This document shows positions 6,910 to 16,430 of a stretch of DNA of 64,000 nucleotides, in pieces (the stretch's first letter is position 1; every line of letters starts with the position of its first letter). The notes below the pieces were generated by a model. The model was given only the letters and a program-made list of their open reading frames with translations. It was not told where the DNA came from and searched no databases. This stretch comes from an uncultured Blautia sp. (GTDB taxonomy: Bacteria > Bacillota > Clostridia > Lachnospirales > Lachnospiraceae), in NCBI GenBank assembly GCA_900539145.1, contig UQAX01000005.1, positions 1 through 64,000 of the forward strand, in the 5' to 3' direction. The position numbers were made by a program, and so were the translations under genes.

Positions 6910-7909
6910 TACTTCCGGCTCCTTTCTGGTTCTCCATAAGTTCTTTTACGCTGAGCCAGCAAGATGCAAAATGTCCGTCTGGCATCTGTACTTCCGGTGC
7001 CTGTTCCTCAAGACAAATTTTCATTGCATTTTCACATCTCGGACAGAAAGCACAGCCTTTTGGCATATTTAATAAGTTAATCGGTGTTCCCGGAACCGGA
7101 ACCAGCTTTTCTCCGATACGGTCGATGTTCGGAATAGAACGAAGCAGACCTTTTGTATATTCATGCGCCGGTCTGTAAAAGATATCTTCTGCTGTACCAC
7201 GTTCACAAACTCTTCCGCCGTACATAACGATGATTTCGTCGCACATATCTGCGATAACACCTAAGTCATGAGTAACCATGATAATAGCCATACCTAATTT
7301 TTTCTGAAGACTCTGCATCAGCTCCAAAATCTGAGCCTGAATGGTAACGTCAAGCGCTGTTGTCGGTTCATCGGCAATCAGGATATCCGGTTCACATGCA
7401 AGCGCCATAGCAATCATAACCCTCTGACGCATACCGCCGGATAATTCGTAAGGATACTGTTTGATACGTTTTTCCGGTTCGTTTACACCTACTAAAGTCA
7501 ACATTTCCACTGCACGGGCTTCTGCTTCTTTTCCTTTGCGTTCTGTATGTAACTCAATAGCTTCTTTTAACTGGTTTCCGATTGTGAAAACCGGATTTAA
7601 GCTGGTCATAGGGTCCTGGAAAATAATGGAACAACATTTTCCACGGAACGCTCTCATCTGTTTTTCTGAAAATTTTGTAATGTCTTCACCTTTAAATAAA
7701 ACTTCACCCTGTTTGATGCTTCCGTTTTTCTCCAGAATTTGCATAATGGAATATGCAGTAACACTCTTTCCGGAACCGGACTCACCTACAATACCAAGGA
7801 TTTTCCCTTTATCCAGATTAAAGGAAACGCCGTTTACGGCCATTACTTCACCTTTCTCTGTTGTAAAGGAAGTACAAAGATTTTTTACTGAAAGGATTGT
7901 CTCGCTCAT
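6902..7909 (-). CDS. oppD: Oligopeptide ABC transporter ATP-binding protein OppD
   Basis: Second ATPase of the peptide importer, 335 residues. Walker A GESGSGKSVTAYS near 41, signature ELSGGMRQRVMIAMAL near 153, Walker B ILIADEPTTALD near 177, H-loop VTHDLG. C-terminal Cys-containing extension CAFCPRCENAMKIC near 290. Overlaps oppF by eight bases and follows oppC after seven bases. The OppD/OppF pair with two different permeases is the standard Opp/Dpp architecture. Confidence 0.95.
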   Translation of the reverse strand: MSETILSVKNLCTSFTTEKGEVMAVNGVSFNLDKGKILGIVGESGSGKSVTAYSIMQILEKNGSIKQGEVLFKGEDITKFSEKQMRAFRGKCCSIIFQDPMTSLNPVFTIGNQLKEAIELHTERKGKEAEARAVEMLTLVGVNEPEKRIKQYPYELSGGMRQRVMIAMALACEPDILIADEPTTALDVTIQAQILELMQSLQKKLGMAIIMVTHDLGVIADMCDEIIVMYGGRVCERGTAEDIFYRPAHEYTKGLLRSIPNIDRIGEKLVPVPGTPINLLNMPKGCAFCPRCENAMKICLEEQAPEVQMPDGHFASCWLSVKELMENQKGAGSNE

Positions 7910-7916
7910 TTTTCTA

Positions 7917-8999
7917 TTACCTCCTTAATTTTGGGTCGAACGCATCACGCAGACCATCACCAATCAGGTTAAAGGAAAGAGTGATAAGACCAATCATCAA
8001 TGATGGGAAAATCAGTTTATAAGGATATGCAGAAATACCTGCACGAGCCTCATTTGCCAGAGAACCAAGGGAAGGCATCGGCGCCTGAACACCCAAACCT
8101 ACGAAACTCAAGAAACTCTCTGTAAAAATAGCAGAAGGAATTTGTAATGCTGCGGAAATAATAATAACACTGATACAGTTTGGAAGAATGTGTCTGCGAA
8201 TAATTCTTCCTGCTTTTGCACCGCTTACTTTTGCAGCAAGTACGTATTCATTCTGTTTAATTGTAAGAATTTGACCTCTTACCATACGAGCCATACTGGT
8301 CCAGTATAAAAGACCGAACACAATAAACAGGGAAATCATATTGGTACCCAGCTTGCTAAGCGCCGGAATTGCATCCAAATTCAAGGTTTCACGAAGCACT
8401 ACGGATAACAGGATAATCATCAACATATCAGGAAGAGAATAGATAATATCTACTATTCGCATCATGACCAAATCTACCTTACCCCCGAAATATCCGGAAA
8501 CACTACCGTAGATAACACCGATTAATACAACAATGCAGCTGGCAAATACACCTACTAACAGGGAAATTCTTGTTCCGTATACAACACGTACAAAATAATC
8601 TCTACCCATTTGGTCAGTACCCATAATATGAGGGAATACTTTTCCACCGTCTTCCATATACTCCTTTTCCAACTCAGAATACTCGAACGGAGCCATATTT
8701 GCCGCTGTTTTATCACGTTTGCCGTTTACGGTAACAATCTGTGAATATTTATACGGTACAACGTATGGTGTAATAGCGATTGTAAGAATAATCAGTATCA
8801 ATACAACGATACTTCCTACTGCCAACGGGTTTTTCATCAGCTTGCGCATACCGTCTTTAAAGAATGTGGAGGACTCGCTCATAACCTCCTGCTGTCTCTT
8901 TTCTTCATCTGTTGCCTTTTCAAATTTGCTCAAGTCTACCTGAAAGCTAAAAGGAGATTTTTTAGGCATCTGATCCAAATTTTTATTTGTATTTTCCAT
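7917..8999 (-). CDS. oppC: Oligopeptide ABC transporter permease OppC
   Basis: Inner-membrane permease of 360 residues. A ~55-residue charged cytoplasmic N-terminus precedes the first membrane segment (PLAVGSIVVLILIILTIAI). Conserved IMGTDQMGRDYFVRVVYGTR near 125, and the BPD_transp_1 region with the EAA loop (EYVLAAKVSGAKAGRIIRRH) near 250. Ends with IGDGLRDAFDPKLRR, typical of OppC/DppC. Follows oppB after 15 bases. Confidence 0.94.
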   Translation of the reverse strand: MENTNKNLDQMPKKSPFSFQVDLSKFEKATDEEKRQQEVMSESSTFFKDGMRKLMKNPLAVGSIVVLILIILTIAITPYVVPYKYSQIVTVNGKRDKTAANMAPFEYSELEKEYMEDGGKVFPHIMGTDQMGRDYFVRVVYGTRISLLVGVFASCIVVLIGVIYGSVSGYFGGKVDLVMMRIVDIIYSLPDMLMIILLSVVLRETLNLDAIPALSKLGTNMISLFIVFGLLYWTSMARMVRGQILTIKQNEYVLAAKVSGAKAGRIIRRHILPNCISVIIISAALQIPSAIFTESFLSFVGLGVQAPMPSLGSLANEARAGISAYPYKLIFPSLMIGLITLSFNLIGDGLRDAFDPKLRR

Positions 9000-9014
9000 G
9001 TCTCGTCTCTCCTC

Positions 9015-9926
9015 CTAATCTAACTTAATTCTTGGGTCAATGAGTTTATATACAATATCTGTAATCAAGTTCATTGTAACCATCAATACTGCAAGGAAAA
9101 TAGTCACACCCATAATAAGCGGGTAATCTCTGTTGATAATACTGTCAACAAATTTTGCGCCAAGTCCGCCGATTGTAAAGATTTTTTCTACAACCAAGCT
9201 ACCTGTAAGAATTGCTGCTGTCATCGGACCTACGTATGTAACAACCGGAATAAGAGCATTTCTCAATGTATGTTTAAAAATAACCTTCCACTGTGCAACA
9301 CCTTTTGCTCTGGCTGTACGCACATAATCCTGTCCCATTGCATCCAGCATACTTGTTTTTGTAAGACGTGTGATATAAGCCATAGGGTAAGCTGCCAATG
9401 CAATTACCGGAAGAATATAATTCTGATTATCAGGACTCCATACAGGAACCCATTTCAGCTTAATGGAAAATACCAAAAGCAGGAGAGAACCTAATACAAA
9501 GCTTGGAAGCGATGTAAACAATGTGGAGAAGAAAATAATCAATCTGTCAGGAAGTCTGTTTCTGGTCAGTGCAGCAATGCTTCCTAAAACCAATCCGAAG
9601 ATAATCGCTGTTACTACCGCCATAAGTCCCAGCTTCGCTGAAATCTTAAAAGATGTGAAAATTGTTTCTCCGATATCACGTCCTGTTTTTGTAGAGATAC
9701 CAAAATCACCTTGGAAAATATTTCCCATATAAATTACAAACTGTTCCGGAACCGGTTTGTCAAGGTTATATCTCTTTTCTAATGCCGCTTTTACTTCTGG
9801 TGTCGTTGCTTTTTCACCATCAAACGGTCCACCCGGAATTGCATTCATTGCAAAAAATGTGATTACGCATACAATAAAGATTGTTGCGATTGCAAGTAAA
9901 ATTCGTTTAACAACATATTTTGCCAT
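9015..9926 (-). CDS. oppB: Oligopeptide ABC transporter permease OppB
   Basis: Inner-membrane permease of 303 residues, first gene of the operon. N-terminal membrane segment, then the OppB/DppB signature region (AMNAIPGGPFDGEKATTPE, LDKPVPEQFVIYMGNIFQGDFG). Five further membrane segments, with the EAA loop DYVRTARAKGVAQWKVIFKH near 200 that contacts the ATPases. Ends VYKLIDPRIKLD. A consensus promoter lies about 165 bases upstream. Confidence 0.95.
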   Translation of the reverse strand: MAKYVVKRILLAIATIFIVCVITFFAMNAIPGGPFDGEKATTPEVKAALEKRYNLDKPVPEQFVIYMGNIFQGDFGISTKTGRDIGETIFTSFKISAKLGLMAVVTAIIFGLVLGSIAALTRNRLPDRLIIFFSTLFTSLPSFVLGSLLLLVFSIKLKWVPVWSPDNQNYILPVIALAAYPMAYITRLTKTSMLDAMGQDYVRTARAKGVAQWKVIFKHTLRNALIPVVTYVGPMTAAILTGSLVVEKIFTIGGLGAKFVDSIINRDYPLIMGVTIFLAVLMVTMNLITDIVYKLIDPRIKLD

Positions 9927-10119
9927 TACAACTTACTCCTTTTCCTTTATATTTCTTCTTGTAACTTCAGGTCTTCTCATACATCTGTCTTTATAGGAAA
10001 GACATTCAGCGTAAAATAATAATCCAATGCCTATACATTAGATTTCATTCACACCAGCACTTTAATCAACTGAATTTACGTATACTAGGTATTATATAGT
10101 CTTCGATTGAATTCGTCAA
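9927..10119 (-). promoter_or_regulatory. opp operon promoter and long 5' leader
   Basis: Minus strand TTGACG (10119-10114), 17 bases, TATAAT (10096-10091). The transcript would have a leader of about 155 bases, longer than needed for a ribosome binding site. It contains a small hairpin TGTCTTT-CCTAT-AAAGACA (9985-10003). No known riboswitch motif or leader peptide was recognised in it. The remainder of the intergenic region (10120-10225) is AT-rich with nothing else visible. Confidence 0.75.
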
Positions 10120-10225
10120 TCTTTTTTCTCACAAATTTTGCATGAAAATTCACATTTGTTTATATTTTGTTTATTTTTTATAGAATTCGTTTAATTTTAA
10201 AAACTTTTCTATTGCTTTTAAACAG

Positions 10226-10253
10226 AAAAAGTGCTTACAAAAAAGCACTTTTT
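10226..10253 (-). terminator. Terminator of pepF operon
   Basis: AAAAAGTGCTT / AAGCACTTTTT stem-loop just beyond the pepF stop with T-runs on both strands, so it could work in both directions. Confidence 0.85.
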
Positions 10254-10268
10254 CTCTTACGTTTTTTA

Positions 10269-11936
10269 TCATTTCTTTAAATTCTCTACAATTTTCGCAA
10301 GTACTCCATTTTTAAACGGAGTTTCCAGTCCTGCCTCCTCTAAAAGCTCTGTGTGGAACTTAGCCGCAGACATTCTGCATAATTTCAAATAACTCTGCCA
10401 TGCAGCCTTTCTGTCCTTATCCATCCAGATTTTATATTCAAAAGCGCAGAGCTGCGCAATTACATAATCGATATAATACAGCGGAAAACTGTAAATATGA
10501 TGCTGCTTCTGCCAAAAGCAGCCGTTTTCAAAGAATTCCAGCCCATCATAGAACAGATGCGGCTTGTAATCCCTCTCCAAATCCTTCCACACCTGCTTTC
10601 TCTCCTTTGGTGTCAGATTTGGATTGTCGTATATTATATGCTGGAATTCGTCAACCATGCAGCCGTAAGGAACAAAAATCACAGCGTCCTCTAAGTGCAT
10701 ATCTGTATATTCCTGTGCGGTTTCTTTTCCAAAAAACAAAGGATACCACGGCTCAGTAAAAAATTCCATAGACATAGAATGAATTTCTGCGGTTTCCATT
10801 CCAATGTCTGCATGCTCACGAATAGGGTCCTCTGCTGCCAGATATCCCTGAAAAGCATGACCGCATTCATGTGTCATAACATCTACATCACCGCTTGTTC
10901 CGTTGAAATTGGCAAAAATAAACGGCGCTTTATAATCCGGAATATAGGTCATATAGCCGCCTACTGCCTTTGTTTTTCTTCCGAACACATCAAGAAGCTC
11001 ATTGTCCATCATAAAATCAAAAAATTCCTTGGTTTCAGGAGAAAGTTCCTCATACATCTGCTGCCCTGCCTGAAGGATTTCCTCCGGTGTTCCTTCCGGC
11101 TGTGGATTTCCTTTTGGACTGTATACCACCTCATCTGTATAAGAAAGCTTAGACAGTCCCAGACGCTCTTTTCGTTTTTCAAAAATACTTTCTGCAAAAG
11201 GAACCCATACTTCTTTTACCTGACGTCTTAAATTCTCGATTTCTTCCCGTCCATAGCAGTTTCTCTGCATACGCAGATAGCCTAAAGGCGTATAAGTTTC
11301 AAATCCCAGCTTTTTCGCCTGCAAGGTACGGTTTTTTACCAACTTGTCATACAGTTCGTCTAATTTATCCTGAATGCTTAAAAAGAATTCATTTTGCTTT
11401 TCCTGTGCTTCTCGTCTTATTTTCGCATCCTTGTGTTTCAGATACGGTGTCAGCAGAGAAAGATTTAGTGTTTCCTCTCCCCATGAAATCTTAGCGCTTG
11501 CCAAAAGCTTTTCATACTCTGTTACCAATGTATTTTCTTCCTGCATGAGAGGAATAATTTCTTCTGATACAGACTTCATGGCAATTTCCATATTTTTAAA
11601 AGCTACCTGTCCGATTTTTTCCTCTAATACCTCTCTGTATGGAGAATGGAACAGAATTTTCTGATACTCTACACACAAATTAGAATACTCCGGAATTTGT
11701 TCATCATAGTAATTCTGCTCTTTTTCATAGAATTCGTCTGTGGTATCAATGGTATGGCGAATGGAGCAAAGAGTTACCTGTGTCTGAATTTTATCGTTTA
11801 ACCGATAAAACATTTTATGAATTTCAAACTGTTCTGCTCCGCTCTTTGCAGCTTTTGATTTTTCCATAATTTCCGAAAGCTCTGCTTTTGCCTTTGCAAA
11901 ATCAATTCTTTCATAAGGCATGTCTTTAAATTTCAT
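10269..11936 (-). CDS. M3-family oligoendopeptidase (PepF-like)
   Basis: Cytosolic zinc metallopeptidase of 555 residues that cuts short peptides. The zinc motif HECGHAFQGY is near residue 358, followed by a conserved downstream acidic helix (IGMETAEIHSMSMEFF) holding the third zinc ligand. Full length for the M3 oligoendopeptidase family. Its position next to the opp transporter, though divergent in regulation, fits a pathway in which imported peptides are hydrolysed. Terminated separately from opp. Confidence 0.92.
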   Translation of the reverse strand: MKFKDMPYERIDFAKAKAELSEIMEKSKAAKSGAEQFEIHKMFYRLNDKIQTQVTLCSIRHTIDTTDEFYEKEQNYYDEQIPEYSNLCVEYQKILFHSPYREVLEEKIGQVAFKNMEIAMKSVSEEIIPLMQEENTLVTEYEKLLASAKISWGEETLNLSLLTPYLKHKDAKIRREAQEKQNEFFLSIQDKLDELYDKLVKNRTLQAKKLGFETYTPLGYLRMQRNCYGREEIENLRRQVKEVWVPFAESIFEKRKERLGLSKLSYTDEVVYSPKGNPQPEGTPEEILQAGQQMYEELSPETKEFFDFMMDNELLDVFGRKTKAVGGYMTYIPDYKAPFIFANFNGTSGDVDVMTHECGHAFQGYLAAEDPIREHADIGMETAEIHSMSMEFFTEPWYPLFFGKETAQEYTDMHLEDAVIFVPYGCMVDEFQHIIYDNPNLTPKERKQVWKDLERDYKPHLFYDGLEFFENGCFWQKQHHIYSFPLYYIDYVIAQLCAFEYKIWMDKDRKAAWQSYLKLCRMSAAKFHTELLEEAGLETPFKNGVLAKIVENLKK

Positions 11937-11952
11937 TCTGTTTTCCTCCCGC

Positions 11953-12423
11953 TTAGTATAGATTTTTCACCTTAAATTCTCGCTCTGTTTCTCTTCTCTG
12001 GTCTTTCTTGGCAATATCCTGACGTTTGTCATATAATTTCTTTCCTTTTGCCACTCCCATTTCCACCTTTACAAGACTGCCTTTAAAATATACCTTCAAA
12101 GGCACCAGAGTATAACCCTTTTCTCGAATTTTACCCTCAATTTTTCGTATCTCATAGGAGTGAAGCAAAAGCTTTCTTACACGTAAAGGGTCTTTATTGA
12201 AAATATTTCCCTTTTCATATGGACTGATGTGCATACCGAAGATAAAGACCTCTCCCTTATCAATTTGAATAAAGGACTCTTTAATACTGCATTTACCCAT
12301 GCGAAGGGATTTTACTTCTGTGCCCGCCAGAGCAATTCCGGCTTCGTAAGTATCTTCAATAAAATAATCATGATAGGCTTTTTTGTTGTTTGCAATCAGG
12401 CGATTTTCTGATTTTTTTGCCAT
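11953..12423 (-). CDS. smpB: SsrA-binding protein SmpB
   Basis: Binds the tRNA-like domain of tmRNA and brings it to stalled ribosomes; 156 residues, normal length. Visible motifs: NKKAYHDYFIEDTYEAGIAL near 10, GTEVKSLRMGKCSIKESF near 33, and the basic C-terminal tail (KGKKLYDKRQDIAKKDQRRE) that inserts into the mRNA channel. Three bases downstream of rnr. RNase R degrades messages freed by trans-translation, so the pairing is functional. Confidence 0.97.
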   Translation of the reverse strand: MAKKSENRLIANNKKAYHDYFIEDTYEAGIALAGTEVKSLRMGKCSIKESFIQIDKGEVFIFGMHISPYEKGNIFNKDPLRVRKLLLHSYEIRKIEGKIREKGYTLVPLKVYFKGSLVKVEMGVAKGKKLYDKRQDIAKKDQRRETEREFKVKNLY

Positions 12424-12426
12424 ATC

Positions 12427-14625
12427 CTACCCCATCCTTTCTATTTTGAAATCCACTGTCTTTGTATTCTCATCTGCATTTTCCACCCAGACCTTCACTC
12501 TCTGCCCCATTCTGTAAGCTCTTCCTGTCATATCTCCTACAAGGCAGTATCTGTCTTTATCAAAAGTATAGTAATCATCCGTCAGACTGTTTACATGCAC
12601 CAGACCTTCCACAGTATTATCCAGCTCTACATAAAAGCCCCATTCTGTCACACCGGAAACCGTTCCTTCAAAAGCTTCCCCAATATGCTGCTTCATATAT
12701 TCTGCTTTCTTCATCTTAATGGTTTCCCGCTCTACTTCTTCTGCCCTTCTCTCCATAGCGCTGGACTGTCTTGCCACTTCCTCCAGAATTCCTTTGTAAT
12801 GTTGGATTTTTGCCTCTGTCATTTTGCCGCGAAGAGTTTCTTTGATAATTCTGTGTATCTGTAGATCAGGATAACGGCGAATAGGTGATGTAAAATGGCA
12901 GTAATATTTTGCTGCTAAGCCAAAATGTCCGGTATCCTCCACTGTATATTTTGCCTGTTTCATAGAACGCAAAATCAATCTTGCAAAGAAAGGCTCACAT
13001 TCCATTCCTTCCAGCTCTTTTAAAATCTTCTGAACTTCCTTGGGAGAAATGGTTTCCTTTCCTTTTTTTACTTTTATGCCTGCCTGATGAACCATCTCCA
13101 GAACCGTCTCCATTTTTTCCATATCCGGATTCTCATGGGTTCTGTATACAAAAGGCAGCCCCAACATACAATATTCCTCTGCTACAGTTTCATTAGCAGC
13201 CAGCATAAAATCTTCAATTAATCTGGTAGCCACATTCTGTTCATAGGGATAAATATCGACCACTTTTCCATTTTCATCCAAAACCAGCTTACTTTCCGGA
13301 AAATCAAAGTCAATAGCGCCTCTTTTCTTTCTTCTGTTTCTAAGAAGTTCTGATAACTCCTTCATTTGAAAGAACATAGGTAAAAGTTCTTCATAACGTT
13401 TTGCAAGTTCCTCATCTTCCTGTAAAAGAATTTTTTTCACATCTGTATAACTCATTCTTTCTTTTACGTGAATTACACTCTCTACAATACGATGAGAAAC
13501 TACTCTGCCCTTTTTGTCAATATCCATCAGACAGCTAAGCGCCAGTCTGTCTTCCCCTGCATTTAAAGAACAAATTCCATTGGAAAGCTTTTTGGGCAGC
13601 ATGGGAATAACCCGGTCTGCCAGATACACACTGGTACCTCTTTTTAAAGCTTCTTTATCTAAGGCACTGTTGTACTGTACATAATTGCTCACATCTGCAA
13701 TGTGTACGCCTAAATGATACAAATCCTCATCTTTTGTAAGAGATACGGCATCGTCCAAATCCTTTGCGTCTTCTCCATCTATGGTCACCATGACAACGTC
13801 TCTTAAGTCCTCTCGGCCGTAAAAATCTCCTTCATTTAAGGTTTCTTTGATACGCTCAGCCTGTTTTGCTACCTTTTCGGGAAATTCCATAGGCAGCTCA
13901 TAGCTTTTTGCCACACACAGAACGTCTACGCCACATTCTCCCGGTTTTCCCAGAATTTCAATGATTTTCCCCTCCGGAGAACGTCTTTTATTTCCGTGGT
14001 CTTTGATTTCTGCAAGAACTTTATCTCCATCCTCTGCTTCCAATGATTTCCCCGCAGGAATAAACACGTCTTTTAAAAAACGTTGATTATCTGTAACGAC
14101 GAAACCAAAACCATCACACTGCTGGTAAGTTCCCACAACTTCCCTTGTACCTCTTTCCAGTACCTTGACAACTTCTCCTTCACATCGTTTGCCGCCTTTT
14201 CCGTCTTTTTTCACTACAATCTGTACCGTGTCTCCGTGAAGAGCTGTTCCGATGCTTTCCTCCGGAATAAAGATATCTTCTTCTGCCTCCGGAATTTCCA
14301 AAAAGCCAAAGCCTCTGGGATGACTGATAAAAGTCCCTGTATAATACTGACCTTTTTTCCTGTCGCCTTTTACCTGTTTTTTCTCTGTTTCCTTTTCTCT
14401 TTTTATCCCGCTGTTTCTGACTGCTTCATATCTGCCTCTTTTGTTGATACTGATTTTTCCTTCTTCCAGAAGCATATCTAAAATTTTATGAAGCTCCTCC
14501 CTCTTTCCTGCGGGAATTTGAAGGAGTACCGCCAGCTCTTTTGCACGCATGGGCTGGTATTCCTTGCAGCACATGATTTCATATACAATTTTTTTTCTTT
14601 TTTTAATTTGTTGATTTTTTTTCAA
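12427..14625 (-). CDS. rnr: Ribonuclease R
   Basis: Processive 3'-5' exoribonuclease of about 732 residues. N-terminal winged-helix region, cold-shock domains (YYTGTFISHPRGFGFLEIP), RNB catalytic core with the Asp cluster IDGEDAKDLDDAVSL near 292, and a C-terminal S1 domain (GTVSGVTEWGFYVELDNTVE). Start chosen as TTG at 14625, nine bases after GAGG. A GTG 27 bases further upstream lies inside the secG terminator stem. The SD directly follows the U-tract of that terminator, so rnr probably depends on read-through or on its own promoter. Confidence 0.9.
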   Translation of the reverse strand: MKKNQQIKKRKKIVYEIMCCKEYQPMRAKELAVLLQIPAGKREELHKILDMLLEEGKISINKRGRYEAVRNSGIKREKETEKKQVKGDRKKGQYYTGTFISHPRGFGFLEIPEAEEDIFIPEESIGTALHGDTVQIVVKKDGKGGKRCEGEVVKVLERGTREVVGTYQQCDGFGFVVTDNQRFLKDVFIPAGKSLEAEDGDKVLAEIKDHGNKRRSPEGKIIEILGKPGECGVDVLCVAKSYELPMEFPEKVAKQAERIKETLNEGDFYGREDLRDVVMVTIDGEDAKDLDDAVSLTKDEDLYHLGVHIADVSNYVQYNSALDKEALKRGTSVYLADRVIPMLPKKLSNGICSLNAGEDRLALSCLMDIDKKGRVVSHRIVESVIHVKERMSYTDVKKILLQEDEELAKRYEELLPMFFQMKELSELLRNRRKKRGAIDFDFPESKLVLDENGKVVDIYPYEQNVATRLIEDFMLAANETVAEEYCMLGLPFVYRTHENPDMEKMETVLEMVHQAGIKVKKGKETISPKEVQKILKELEGMECEPFFARLILRSMKQAKYTVEDTGHFGLAAKYYCHFTSPIRRYPDLQIHRIIKETLRGKMTEAKIQHYKGILEEVARQSSAMERRAEEVERETIKMKKAEYMKQHIGEAFEGTVSGVTEWGFYVELDNTVEGLVHVNSLTDDYYTFDKDRYCLVGDMTGRAYRMGQRVKVWVENADENTKTVDFKIERMG

Positions 14626-14635
14626 TGTTTTTATC

Positions 14636-14674
14636 CTCAAAAAAGATGACACCCTTGCAATGCAAGAGTGTCAT
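14636..14674 (-). terminator. Terminator downstream of secG, abutting the rnr start
   Basis: Minus-strand stem ATGACACTCTTGCA / TGCAAGGGTGTCAT followed by CTTTTTT. The U-tract is immediately followed by the GAGG ribosome binding site of rnr. Confidence 0.85.
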
Positions 14675-14676
14675 GA

Positions 14677-14913
14677 TTAAAATTTCAAATTCAATACCAA
14701 AGCCAACACAAAGAACAATACACCAAGAATTTTTGTCACTTTTACTAAAGTACCTTCCATGGAGCGTCCTTTATTTTTTCCCCAGTAAGTCTCAGACATA
14801 CCTGCAAGACTTCCAAGCCCCTGAGACTTTCCTTCCTGCATCAGAATGATTACAGATAATGCAATACAATCTATAATGAAAAGCACAGTTAAAGCAATTC
14901 TTAAATATTCCAT
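14677..14913 (-). CDS. secG: Preprotein translocase subunit SecG
   Basis: Small membrane subunit of SecYEG, 78 residues with two hydrophobic helices (LRIALTVLFIIDCIALSVII and the C-terminal VTKILGVLFFVLALVLNL). The central conserved part LMQEGKSQGLGSLAGMSETYWGKNKGRS is typical of clostridial SecG. Strong ribosome binding site (AGGAGG). Followed by its own terminator and then rnr, a common Firmicutes order. Confidence 0.93.
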   Translation of the reverse strand: MEYLRIALTVLFIIDCIALSVIILMQEGKSQGLGSLAGMSETYWGKNKGRSMEGTLVKVTKILGVLFFVLALVLNLKF

Positions 14914-14943
14914 CGTTACACCTCCTAATTGCTAAGCACTACA

Positions 14944-14972
14944 AGTGTAACACAGGAACTTTGCAATTTCAA
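14944..14972 (-). promoter_or_regulatory. Probable secG promoter
   Basis: Minus strand TTGAAA (14972-14967), 17 bases, TACACT (14949-14944), about 30 bases before the secG ATG. It overlaps the last codons of eno. Confidence 0.55.
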
Positions 14973-16291
14973 CTATTATTTTTCATAAATGGATTTCTGT
15001 ACTGTGCTTCTTTACCTAAATCGTCTTCGATTTCCAAAAGCCGATTATATTTTGCTGTTCTTTCTGCCCTGCACGGCGCTCCTGTCTTTATCTGTCCGGT
15101 TCCCGTTGCAACTGCCAAATCAGCAATAAAGGTGTCCTCACTTTCTCCTGAGCGATGAGAAATAATGGCACGATATCCTGCCTTATGCGCCATCTCCACT
15201 GCCTCCATAGCCTCTGACAGACTTCCGATTTGATTTACCTTAATTAAAATGGCGTTTCCTGCACCCATTTCAATTCCTTTTTGAAGACGTTTTGTATTTG
15301 TAACAAACAAATCATCTCCTACCAGCTGTACCTTATCTCCCACTCGCTGTGTCATTTTCACCCAGCCTTCCCAGTCCTCTTCACAAAGTCCGTCTTCAAT
15401 GGAAACAATGGGGAATTTTTCTAAAAGCTGCTCATAATAATCAATCATTTCCTCTGCACTTTTTCTCACTTTTTCGCCTCGCATAAAGCTCTGTCCCGGA
15501 AAATAATACATACCGTCTTCATAGAGCTCGCTTGCTGCCACATCAAGAGCAAAAGAAATTTCTTTTCCCGGTATAAATCCCGCTTCCTTCACTGCCCTTA
15601 CCATATACTCCAACGCTTCTTCCGCTCCTTTTAAGTCCGGTGCAAATCCGCCTTCATCACCTACGGCTGCCGACAAGCCTTCTGACTTTAAAATTTCTTT
15701 CAGCTTATGATATACTTCCGTACACATGCGAAGCCCTTCCTTAAAACAGCATGCGCCTACGGGCATAATCATAAATTCCTGAAAATCCACGGTATTATCT
15801 GCATGTTTCCCTCCGTTTAAAATATTCATCATGGGAACAGGCATACAATGCGCCTGACAACCTCCCAGATATTGATACAAAGGAATACGAAGCGCCTTTG
15901 CCGCTGCGTCAGCCGCTGCCAAAGATACTCCTAAAATGGCATTTGCACCCATTTTCTCTTTATTTTCCGTTCCATCCTCTCTTTTCAGCAAGGTATCAAT
16001 ATGCCTTTGATTTAAAACGTTTTCTCCTAAAATACACTCTGCCAATTTATCGTTCACGTTCTCTACTGCTTTTAAAACGCCCTGACCGCAGTAACGATTT
16101 TCTTTATCTCTCAGCTCCAAAGCTTCGTATTTTCCTGTGGAGGCGCCTGATGGAACAATGGATTTCCCTGTATATCCGTCTTTCCCCACAATCCCTTCTC
16201 CTACCGTTACTTCTGTCTCCACTGTCGGATTGCCTCTGGAGTCCAGCACTTCTCTGGCGTAAACCTGTCTAATCGGTAAATAACGCTTCAT
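14969..16291 (-). CDS. eno: Enolase
   Basis: Glycolytic 2-phosphoglycerate dehydratase, 440 residues. N-terminal signature AREVLDSRGNPTVETEV, catalytic Glu in VGDEGGFAPD near 212, Mg ligands in SIEDGL and LVGDDLFVTN, catalytic Lys in AILIKVNQIGS, and ISHRSGESEDTFIADLAVA near 377. Start taken at 16291, seven bases after AGGAGG; a longer frame begins at 16354 but lacks a binding site. gpmI, the preceding glycolytic step, lies immediately upstream but is separated by a terminator. Confidence 0.97.
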   Translation of the reverse strand: MKRYLPIRQVYAREVLDSRGNPTVETEVTVGEGIVGKDGYTGKSIVPSGASTGKYEALELRDKENRYCGQGVLKAVENVNDKLAECILGENVLNQRHIDTLLKREDGTENKEKMGANAILGVSLAAADAAAKALRIPLYQYLGGCQAHCMPVPMMNILNGGKHADNTVDFQEFMIMPVGACCFKEGLRMCTEVYHKLKEILKSEGLSAAVGDEGGFAPDLKGAEEALEYMVRAVKEAGFIPGKEISFALDVAASELYEDGMYYFPGQSFMRGEKVRKSAEEMIDYYEQLLEKFPIVSIEDGLCEEDWEGWVKMTQRVGDKVQLVGDDLFVTNTKRLQKGIEMGAGNAILIKVNQIGSLSEAMEAVEMAHKAGYRAIISHRSGESEDTFIADLAVATGTGQIKTGAPCRAERTAKYNRLLEIEDDLGKEAQYRNPFMKNNS

Positions 16292-16390
16292 GGTACAACC
16301 TCCTGTTTTTTCATTTCCAATGTTAGTATTTACATTCACCGATTTTTCATACAAGGATATTTCTTCGTCATAGTTCGATTTTTACATAAT

Positions 16391-16422
16391 AAAAGAGATT
16401 GCCTTTTCAGCAATCTCTTTTA
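16391..16422 (-). terminator. Terminator of gpmI
   Basis: Stem AAAAGAGATTGC / GCAATCTCTTTT just beyond the gpmI stop; the tail is a short T-run. Confidence 0.8.
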
Positions 16423-16430
16423 AAAATTTT

